From Dichomitus squalens LYAD-421 SS1 (taxonomy: Eukaryota; Basidiomycota; Agaricomycetes; Polyporales; Polyporaceae), in assembly GCF_000275845.1 (NCBI RefSeq), contig NW_006766987.1:31913-49128 (forward strand): 17,216 nt of DNA, written 5' to 3'. The notes beneath the pieces are model-generated. The model worked only from the letters and a program-made list of their open reading frames with translations. It had not been told where the DNA came from and made no database searches. This document shows positions 9,671-17,216 of this stretch, piece by piece. The translations under genes were made by a program, and so were the position numbers. Each line of letters starts with the position of its first letter. The first letter of the stretch is position 1.

Positions 9671-10278
9671 ATGCAGACATTCGATGCCATCCTAGCTGTG
9701 CTCCTGGCCGCTCACCAAGGTACGAGGTAACGTACTCCGACTTAACGCTCAAATAGCTTTCTAGTGAGTGCGGGCCCTATCACTGTGGCAAAGCGAGGTG
9801 GTACCACTTCCACGACATCCCTCAACCCGTACAGCAAGCCCTCGGGCGCACATATCATCACCTTTAGCGGACTTACGAAAGCATGGCCGACCGACTCTGA
9901 GTCGAGCGCGTCGAGTTCGAGTGCGACTGCCCCTCCGACTCCTTCTGGCTGGCCTTTCCCCCCTTTCTCATTCTACCGTTCCCGTCGGGCGCTGCCTTCC
10001 CTTCAAGCGGATCCACTCACTGGCCTCCATATACTGTCGAGTGGAGCTGGCCCACCTCGCTGCCATCTGGTGTCGCCAGCCCTGCCGGTACCGCCCCCCT
10101 TTTTTCTCTCCATCCCGGAGGACCAATCATTCCGGCCTGTCCAGTAGTGATATGCTACTTCAGCGGTAGCGAGGTTTTTGAGCCTACTTCCGCATGGGGC
10201 ACACTAGCATCTAGCGCTCCGACCGCCTCAAGCTCGGTCAGCGGCGCGACTTCTCCTGCGAGCGAGACAAGTTCTTAG
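9671..10278 (+). pseudogene. Secreted Ser/Pro-rich protein with a frame break
   Basis: Exon 1 (9671-9719) encodes the signal-peptide core MQTFDAILAVLLAAHQ. A short 45-nt intron (9720-9764, GTACGA...TTCTAG) leads in frame to VSAGPITVAKRGG. VSA is a plausible signal-peptidase site and the following KR a Kex2-type dibasic site. The frame continues as Ser/Thr/Pro-rich sequence to about 9970 (SGWPFPPFSFY). From there the matching low-complexity character continues only in another frame (PFPSGAAFPSSGS...), down to SETSS and a stop at 10276-10278. The change corresponds to one missing base in about 9961-9985, near a run of six C. No intron in that stretch restores phase. Either the gene is broken or the sequence has a one-base error. 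The family is unknown; secreted, O-glycosylated surface protein is the best guess. No hydrophobic GPI tail is visible. Confidence 0.5.
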
Positions 10279-10839
10279 GGTGTCAGACAGCGAGGCCAGT
10301 ACACAACTATCTGTTCGGGGCATGGCGGCTGATCGAATGGTTTGATACAGCCGCGCGCCACGGCAAATCATCTGGCTTAGTGACAATGTATGTTCTCGAC
10401 GATTTTCTTGACATTGGAATTGCACGCTCTACCTATTAAAAATGTATTGCTATCTGTTTACTCAAGAGGCTCACATGTTCCACGAGAATTCTTGATACGA
10501 ATTCAACGATCATGAAAGTAAAGCACTTAGCAGCGACGGCTTTGTATCTACGTTCTTCTTGTATCTGTGTCCTTGTTGTATGTACGTGCAGTGCTTGTGA
10601 GACAAGAGAATGAGACGTGCCACCGCGCCCCGATTGAATCATCCGCGCCTGAAGAGAGAGTAGTAGTAGTATTTGGAGTTGCGACCAAAGCTGTGACGCT
10701 CGAATAGGCAATTCGAGCGCCCGTTTGCTCGGTGACGCGAGCACAACACAGTTTCGGAGCGCGTCTGAACTTTTGACTGACACTCCTTGGTTCTTGGCTA
10801 TCATTTCTCTGGTCTTGTTAGTGCGACTCTTCATCAGGT
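10279..10839. other. Intergenic region upstream of VPS16
   Basis: There is no supported gene here. The last 70 bp before the VPS16 start codon are pyrimidine-rich (TTCTTGGC, ATTTCTCTGGTCTTG, ACTCTTCATCAG), as in fungal housekeeping leaders. I see no clear TATA box. Confidence 0.5.
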
Positions 10840-13800
10840 ATGACAGAGCATCCAACCCTGTCATGGGAGGCCATGCAAGATGGCTCCGTCTTCTACAGGC
10901 GGCACCAACTGTACTCTATCCCAGGGAAGCTACCGGGTGACTTGCAGGACTTCATCGTCGCAGGATGTCGTTATGGCGGACCAATAGGTATGGCGCTCTT
11001 CTACTAGCTCTGACGTGTTCCTTACGGCGGCGCGTCAGCTCTTATGCGCGATACCTCCAAACTCGTCGCCGTGAACCGCGCCGCGCCGGCGTTCTCCAAG
11101 GCGCAGATATCCATCTACTCCCCGGCCGGAGAGGGCATCTTGCTTTTCAGTGTGGATAATTGCTGCTCTTTTGTACAAAGGCAGTACACGCTCACACGCT
11201 CCCATAGTGGGACCAAGGAAAGATCGTCCGATTCGGCTGGACAGGCGATGAACGACTGGTCGTACTCAATGAGGAGGGTGTGTACCGAATATACGACCTG
11301 CAAGGCGAATACCAGCAATACTCGCTTGGAAGCGAGGCTGGGGAGCTAGGGATCATCGACGCGCGAATACACGAGTCTGGTCTCGTTGCGTTGACAGGGT
11401 CGTTGACGTTCTTCGAGGTGAAGGAGTGGTCAGGAGGGAAGCCACTCACGCTGGCCAATCCAGGTGTGTACGTTTTATCATATCTATCATCTCTATGAGC
11501 GCATACAAGCCGTGGCGCAGGCTTGTCACAACCTCCCCAGTCATGGGCCGTGATCCCTCCCGACCAAACTATCTCGCGACATGTTGAAGTCCTACTTTCT
11601 GTGGAGACGACGATATACAGTGTCGACAACCTCGAGAGCCTCGACCAACGTATATCCCGCGGACCCTTCACCCATATGTCTCCCTCCCCGAATGGCAAGT
11701 CGCTCGCCCTGCTCACCTTTTCTGGACTCCTTTGGGTCGTGTCGACGGACTTTCAGCGCAGCTTGGCCGAATTCGACACGAGTATGGTGGCAGGCGCGTC
11801 CGGGGACGTACATCAAGTGGAGTGGTGTGGGAACGATGCAGTGCTGGTGACCTGGCCCAATCTTGCAGTGCTGGTAGGACCGTTTGGGGATACCTTGCAG
11901 TACGTCCACCATCATGCTGTGTCACTTCGAATCACCCGTCATATCTATGTGCACACGTGTCCAGATACTTCTACTCTGGGTCGACATTCGCCGTAACAGA
12001 GCCGGACGGTATCCGTATCATCGGTCCAGACACCTGCGATTTCGTGCAAAAGGTGCCCGGTACGTCTCACGAATGCACTCCCTTCGACCCCCCGTTTATA
12101 AAGCGATGCAGCGTCCTCAGTCTCAGTCTTCCGTCCCGGCTCGACATCGCCCTCTGCTATTCTTTTCGATGCTTGGGAGAACTTTTCAAGGCGGTCGCCG
12201 AAGGCGGACGAAAGTATCCGCAGCGTGCGTCCAGAGCTCGCAGCGGCAGTAGACGAATGCATTGACGCAGCTGCGCGGGAATGGGAGCCCTACTGGCAGC
12301 GGCGCTTGCTGAACGTACGCTCTGCCCTGTGCCCTCCCAATGTTCCTGACTTCATACGTCCACCCAGGCCGCGAAATTTGGTCGGTCGTTCCTTGACCTC
12401 TACGACCCCACAGATTTCATCCAAGTCGGCCAAGCGCTGAAGGTTCTCAACGCCGTGCGCTTCTACGATATCGGGATACCGCTCTCCTACACGCAATACA
12501 CGCAGCTCTCACCCACACACCTCATCTCCCGCCTGCTGGCGCGCAAACTCCACCTCCTCGCGCTCCGCATCTCTTCCTACCTTGCCCTGCCGCCTGACGC
12601 GGTGCTCAAGCACTGGGCGTGCGCGAAGATCCTCCGCTCGAAGCCGCAGACGACTGGCACGGGCAAGAACGCGGACCTCGAGTCGGGCGACGAGGCGCTG
12701 TCCCGGGTCATCGTCGAGAAGTTTGAGACGCTCGGCAGAGGGAGTAGTGGGGTGAGCTATGCTGATATCGCGAAGAGGGCATGGGAGGTGGGGAGGACGG
12801 CGCTGGCGACGAAGTTGCTGGACTATGAGACGAAGGCGTCGGATCAGGTGCCTCTGCTGCTGAGCATGAAAGAAGATAAGCTAGCTCTACTGAAGGCGGT
12901 GGAGAGTGGGGATACGGACCTGGGTATGCTCTCTTCTGCTCTGTGGGAGCATGGGTTGCACGAGGCTAATGCGATGAGACAGTGTACCACGTCCTTCTGC
13001 ACCTGCAGAAGCGGCTGTCGCTCGGTTCGTTCTTCCGCCTCATCGAAGAAGGCGGGCCGAAGTTGGCACTAGCGAGCAGGTTGCTGCAGGTGTATGCGCG
13101 CGAGCAGAATCGCGACATGCTACGGGACTTCTATTACTCGGACGATCGGAGGGTTGAGAGTGCAGTGCTATGTCTCGAGGATGCCGCGAGCGCGTCCGTG
13201 CGTTATCTCCCTCCTGACGGTGATGGATTGTGGCTAATGCAATGCGTATAGGACCCGACAGCGAAGCTTACGTCCGTCAAGGCCGCTCAGAAGTTCTTTT
13301 CTGAGGATAAGGACAGGTCATTTGAAGCTAAGGTATGACTCGCTTAAATTGTTATCTTAGGCACATATACTTATCCAAAGCTTAGATGATGGACGAGAGC
13401 GTACGCCTCATGACGCTGCAGCAAACGCTGGAGAAGGAAGCCGACGGCAAGATCGCGTTTTTCGGACAGAGCGTCAACGAAACCATTCGGACGTGCCTCG
13501 TCAACGGCATGGCAAAGCGAGCGGACAAGATCAAGTCCGACTTCAAAGTTCCTGACAAGCGGTCCGTTCTTATTGAACAGTCTCTAGCCGGCCGCTGACC
13601 ACGATGGCACTATATAGGTTCTGGTACGTCAAGCTCCAAGCGCTGACCTCAATCCACGACTTCGAGGGCCTCGAAGCGTTCGCCAAATCGCGGCGGAGCC
13701 CCATCGGGTACGAGGCGTTTGTGAAGCATCTAGTTGAGAAAGGGCACCAGAAGGAGGCGTTGTCGTATGTCCCGCGATGCGACGGCCCGAAGCGTGCCGA

Positions 13801-14006
13801 CTTGTACGTGCTATGTAACGACTGGCGAGCCGCGGCGAAGGAGTGCAAGGAGCGGGGCGATAAGGCGAAGCTAGAGTGCGTCACCCGCTGCTTCGTGGTG
13901 TCTGCTATATGTGCTGATGACTGGATTGGACAGGCAACTCCGGGAGTCATGCCCGAATTCGCTGATTGCCAGAGAGCTGGAGCAGGTGGCTGCTTCGATG
14001 AAGTAG
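10840..14006 (+). CDS. vps16: Vacuolar protein sorting protein 16 (HOPS/CORVET subunit)
   Basis: VPS16 is a core subunit of the HOPS and CORVET tethering complexes, which bring vacuoles and endosomes together before SNARE fusion; it holds the SM protein Vps33. Twelve exons give 850 aa, normal for the family: 10840-10987, 11039-11151, 11208-11463, 11521-11899, 11965-12059, 12112-12314, 12368-12923, 12983-13197, 13252-13332, 13386-13561, 13618-13875, 13934-14006. All eleven introns are GT-AG, 51-65 nt, and every join preserves frame. Residues 1 to about 400 are the N-terminal beta-propeller (WEAMQDGSVFYRR, LPGDLQDFIVAG, EEGVYRIYDLQGEYQQYSLG, VEWCGNDAVLVTW, FAVTEPDGIRIIG). Residues about 500-845 are the alpha-solenoid (LSPTHLISRLL, VLKHWACAKI, FFSEDKDRSFEAKMMDE, ETIRTCLVNGMAKRADK, GYEAFVKHLVEKG). 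The ATG at 10840 opens MTEHPTLSWEAMQDGS, as expected for VPS16. The gene looks intact. Confidence 0.97.
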
Positions 14007-14319
14007 CTCATCTATCGTCGCTGTGATGCCCACTCTATGACCATGTATCCCCTCATCATGGTTGTGCTCAAACCTTCTCATCTGTGCAGAACGTATACTA
14101 TGAACCCAGCAGCTAGTACAGTACTCATGGTCTACCATTCGGAAGCACGGACTTGCACGCCAGTGAACGGGACTGAGTAGGGAAGAAAGTGGCTATAGTA
14201 CAGCAACAGAGCGAACCTTTGAGAGACTTCGATAGCTGGATTATTCGAATATGAAGAGATGGAGCTAATAGACGCGGCTCGAAACGCGTATCATATGGTC
14301 AGTACGTACATTTCACCAT
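14007..14319. other. Intergenic spacer between convergent genes
   Basis: This 313-bp spacer separates the stop codons of VPS16 (plus) and the F-box/WD40 gene (minus), so it must hold both 3' UTRs. No gene or strong secondary structure was seen. Confidence 0.6.
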
Positions 14320-16735
14320 TCATGCGTCGATGATGTTGCTGAGTCGGCGCCCAGACACCGACCCATCATCTGCTCCAGACCAAAGCGTCTCTCCATCGGG
14401 AGAGAAGGCCAGATGGCGTACATGCGCGCCTGCGTGCTCCCAAAGCCTCTTTACCAGTGCACCGTCGCTCGCTCTGAACAATCGCACCGTGTGATCCCAC
14501 GATGCCGTCGCAATGTATCGTCCGTCGGAGGAGAACCTGACGGCGTACACCCAATTGAAGTGTTTGAACGAGTGTGTGCATCGTCCGCCCGAAGCGGGCC
14601 ATACCTTCGCAGTCCGGTCCTCTGAGGCGGACAATACGAACTTACCGTCGGGCGAGAACGCGACATCTAGAACCGGACCGGTGTGGCCTCGCAGGACCGC
14701 CAAAGGTGCCGCTCTCTCGATGTCCCAGATACGGACGGTGTGGTCCATGGACGCAGTTGCGAGACGTGTGCCGGTAGGATTGAATGATGCTGTCGTGATA
14801 GACGCGGTATGTCCACGGAGAATTGTGCGTAACTTGCCAGCCGCGATGTCCCAGAGACGACAGCCGTGCGAAACGTCCGGCGCTACAGACAGCAGCCATC
14901 GCGCGTTGGCGAAGAGCAATCGCTCCACACCAGACAGTAGCCACCGTCCGTTGTTGAAGGATAGCCTTTCCACTGATGACCCGGGTCCCCTGCCGGCAGC
15001 GTCGGGGCGAGCACCCCGCGCGAGCCTTAGTACGCGTAGCTCCTGGAAGGTGCGGCCATGGAGGATGTGGATGGTAGCATCCGTGCACCCAATTGCGAGG
15101 TGCGCATCGTCGGGAGACCAAGAGCAGGCACGGATGGTTGTGCCCTCCATCCGGAGGGCGTGCAATCTGTCGACCTCTCCGCCGCCCTTGATCGACCACA
15201 CGACAAGTTCGTGGTCTCCAGCTGATGCGAGACAACGACTGTCTTGAGAGAAGGCGAGAGACACGAAGTGCTCCACCTTTCCGACAGCGGACCACTCCCG
15301 CGAGAGAACCTGCCGGCGGGCATCCCAGAGGATGATGGCTCCGTCTGAAGCGGCGCTAGCAACCCATCTGCTATCTGGCGAGACGAGCAGTGCTTTCACG
15401 GGACGGCTATGCCCTCGCGCAGCCGTCGTCTCGGCATGTGCGGTGTCCGTTGCTGACGTGAGAAGGGATGGTTAGTCTGATTGATATTGGTGACGCAGTC
15501 CTCATACTCACAGCGTGGTAGCTCCACCCGAATCGCTCCCTTCTTCCATAACGTCCGGAAACGCTTCTTCAGTGCCATGTTCCGCAGGTTTCCCTTCAAG
15601 GGCTTCGAGTCCCTGCCGCCCCCAACGATGCGGAACTGCATACTATTCCGGGGGACCGCAAGTAGAACTTGTTCCAACTGATGGCAAGCCTCAGAAGTAC
15701 CTTGTTGAGACAACATCGCATCCAGTGCCCAGAACGAGGAGCCGTAGCACTCCACTCGTATCTCTTGCAGCGGCAACATGGTGGAAAGGTATTTGAAGAA
15801 AGCAGCAATACCCCAGACAGACCGTACAAAAGTCTCTAGATGAGGGTCGACAGGCATGGATAGCGTTAAGGAATCCAGCTGAGATAGCTGCTCCGCAAGA
15901 GCCAGCAACTGCACTAAGGTAGTCATGAGGGCGGTGCATGAATATACGCAATAATACAAACTTAAATCCAAACACGTACGACTATTGGATTGTTGACGCG
16001 TAACGACAAGAACGAGTTCTCGCAAAGTGAGCTTGCTTATCTCCAGAAGAGACGCTACTGCAGCCTCGGACACGTCTCTCCGGACCTGTGACTCGTTAAG
16101 AAACCTCAGAGAGAATTACAGGGAGGACTTACAATCAGGCGCGACAGACGGCATTGCTGAGCGAGCCGCTGGTAAGTCGTAGCCATAGTAGGGGTCACCC
16201 CCTCGGTCTTGACGTTGATCTCCTCGCACACCAGACTGTGCAGACCAGAGAACGCAGAGACGAACCGAACAAAATCCATGCAGCCCGAGAACGACAGAGC
16301 GTTGATAGACAAGTGAGAGATATTCGCCGTGTACTTCCTGAGGCTGGCGAGGGTGGAGTGGTTTAGCGACAGCCAGTGCTGGCCCCTGAAGTCGAGGGAC
16401 TGATTCGTGACCCTCCAGCGGTGCAGGTTGGGGAGGCGAGTGAGTAAGGGAACAGGGATGGTCTCGAGAAGCGTGAAGGAGTTCGGCTCGCCGTCCGTGG
16501 TGGACAAGGTGACGCACTGTACAAGAGGACAGATGTACGGCCTCTCGTCCAGAAACTCTCGGAGAGTGTTCATCTGATTCTTGTTACGGACGCCAATGTC
16601 GACGAAGAGATTATAGCGAGCGCGCGGCAATAGTCCACGACAGACTAGCGCAACAGTCCGGAGAGACGGTACATCATCACTGAGCTGGTCGACGACCATC
16701 TCGATGACCTCCACCGATAGGCGTGTGTAACACAT
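14320..16735 (-). CDS. F-box and WD40-repeat protein, likely SCF substrate receptor
   Basis: Read on the minus strand, three exons (16735-16133, 16085-15512, 15452-14320) give 769 aa. Intron 1 (47 nt) has a GTAAGT donor and CACAG acceptor. Intron 2 (59 nt) has GTGAGT, a perfect CTAAC branch site and GTCAG, and joins LELPR-like sequence to STDTAHAETTAARGHSRPV in frame. Residues 1-44 are an F-box (LSVEVIEMVVDQLSD, TVALVCRGLLPRAR). About 45-390 is the divergent leucine-rich middle usual in fungal F-box proteins. About 405-769 holds eight WD40-like blades, clearest at GHTASITTASFNPTGTRLATASMDHTVRIWD and the next GHTGPVLDVAFSPDGKF blade. The F-box would bind Skp1 in an SCF ubiquitin ligase and the propeller the substrate, as in Cdc4/Met30-type proteins; the target is unknown. 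The ATG at 16735 is the first in frame, and upstream open sequence lacks one. A 48-nt segment, 15961-15914, could be an optional in-frame intron. Confidence 0.88.
14884..14973 (-). repeat. 45-bp tandem duplication inside the WD40 domain
   Basis: Two adjacent 45-bp units (14973-14929, then 14928-14884 in gene order) are 30/45 identical. They encode VERLSFNNGRWLLSG and VERLLFANARWLLSV, 11 of 15 residues the same. The length is a multiple of three, so the frame is kept. It adds one beta-strand-sized unit to blade 4, residues about 553-582 of the protein. Confidence 0.85.
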
Positions 16736-16797
16736 GTGAACGAGCAAGCCCTGGCAGAACGAGGTGAGTACTGCCAATAGGGACGTCTTACAGAGCA

Positions 16798-16804
16798 CTT
16801 ATAT
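16798..16804 (-). promoter_or_regulatory. TATA-like element between LTR and F-box gene
   Basis: On the minus strand, ATATAAG lies 63 bp before the F-box gene start codon and directly abuts the LTR end at 16805. It could be the native core promoter of that gene. Its upstream regulatory DNA would then have been displaced by the insertion. Confidence 0.4.
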
Positions 16805-17030
16805 TGTAATGATACGGGTGTCGCCTGATTCACACAAGTCCAAAGTACACTGAACCAATCTCTAGATTGAGAGGGCGTATACTATGGTGGACGTGGTGAA
16901 AGGCTGAGAAGCCTTCGCCACGTCGCGCGGATCCAGATGGATCAGCGCCGATCACCATGACGATCCAGATTTAGATACAAGATGTAGATTAACTATGTAG
17001 ATAAGATAAGATAATGAACGATCCGTTACA
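16805..17030 (-). mobile_element. Long terminal repeat (3' LTR) of a retrotransposon
   Basis: The 226-bp segment begins TGTAATGATAC on the plus strand and ends GATCCGTTACA. It therefore has the TG...CA ends of an LTR with a 5-bp inverted terminus (TGTAA/TTACA). On the minus strand it reads TGTAACGGATC and is immediately preceded by a polypurine tract, which marks it as the 3' LTR of an element on the minus strand. It contains GATA-rich repeats (17000-17014) and a 6-bp hairpin AAGGCT-GAGA-AGCCTT near 16900. The 5' LTR, primer-binding site and polyprotein lie outside the window, so the superfamily (copia-like is my guess from the TGTAACG start) and the target-site duplication cannot be confirmed. 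Confidence 0.72.
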
Positions 17031-17042
17031 TTCTCCCCCTTC
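17031..17042 (-). other. Polypurine tract of the retrotransposon
   Basis: On the minus strand GAAGGGGGAGAA directly precedes the LTR start TGTAACGG. A purine-only tract against the 3' LTR primes plus-strand DNA synthesis in LTR retrotransposons. Its exact abutment to a TG dinucleotide defines the LTR edge. Confidence 0.75.
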
Positions 17043-17043
17043 A

Positions 17044-17060
17044 GAACCTGTGCCAGGTTC
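17044..17060. repeat. Perfect 7-bp hairpin next to the polypurine tract
   Basis: GAACCTG, a 3-nt loop TGC and CAGGTTC form a perfect stem one base inside the polypurine tract (17031-17042). In the element's RNA this would be a stem-loop just 5' of the tract. Confidence 0.7.
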
Positions 17061-17216
17061 TCATATGATACCAATGAGGAATAGGGAGTGCATGGAATAG
17101 CCATGTCCATATGAGAGAAGGGAAAAGCATAAGCGTCCGATAGGACGCGCGATGATGATGCGAGAGAGGAAATGTTGATGCGGCGGACGTGATACGAAAT
17201 TGCGGGTAGACGATGC
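17061..17216 (-). mobile_element. Internal end of the LTR retrotransposon
   Basis: By position this is the 3' end of the element's internal region, running out of the window on the right. One minus-strand frame stays open through it and into the LTR, but I see no RNase H or integrase motif. It is either a divergent polyprotein tail or noncoding sequence between the polyprotein and the polypurine tract. Confidence 0.5.

Noticed and set aside
9671..10278. Hydrophobin or pheromone precursor
   Set aside because: It lacks the eight-cysteine hydrophobin pattern and has no C-terminal CAAX box.
14513..15247. Long plus-strand open frame of 244 codons within the F-box/WD40 gene
   Set aside because: It lies wholly antisense to the WD40 exon, whose repeats are unmistakable, and it has no recognisable family.

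Overview
The window reads as nuclear DNA of a filamentous basidiomycete, probably an Agaricomycete and perhaps a polypore. Genes are split by many short GT-AG introns (45-89 nt, mostly 50-60), some with clear CTAAC/CTGAC branch sites. One gene has the F-box plus WD40 layout common in expanded wood-fungus families. Secreted proteins carry ordinary eukaryotic signal peptides. There are no bacterial operons, Shine-Dalgarno sites or CRISPR arrays.

Layout from left to right. 1-581 is upstream sequence with a degenerate GGGAATC/GATTCCC repeat patch. 582-2420 (+) is an FAD-dependent oxidoreductase of the DAO superfamily, whose first intron lacks a normal acceptor. 2421-5190 has no gene I can support, and ends in the TATA box and CT-rich leader of the next gene. 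5191-6358 (+) is a secreted ferritin-like-domain protein with all four helix iron-ligand motifs. 6359-7412 is empty. 7413-8129 (+) is a tentative small secreted, possibly GPI-anchored protein. 8130-9670 holds only exon-like scraps and a palindrome cluster. 9671-10278 (+) is a secreted Ser/Pro-rich protein whose reading frame breaks once. 10840-14006 (+) is a 12-exon VPS16 gene, the best-resolved in the window. It converges on 14320-16735 (-), a single three-exon gene encoding an F-box followed by a WD40 propeller. 16805-17216 (-) is the 3' end of an LTR retrotransposon: LTR, polypurine tract and a little internal sequence. The element continues past the right edge and points at the F-box gene promoter.

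The genes do not form a pathway. VPS16 is housekeeping (HOPS/CORVET vesicle tethering). The F-box/WD40 gene is a likely SCF ubiquitin-ligase substrate receptor. The two or three secreted proteins, the ferritin-like one included, form a loose stretch of surface or extracellular genes between two large intracellular ones. The main oddities are the abnormal splice acceptor in the oxidoreductase, the one-base frame break in the Ser/Pro-rich gene, a 45-bp tandem duplication in a WD40 blade, and the LTR about 70 bp upstream of the F-box start codon. I found no convincing new multi-gene system.
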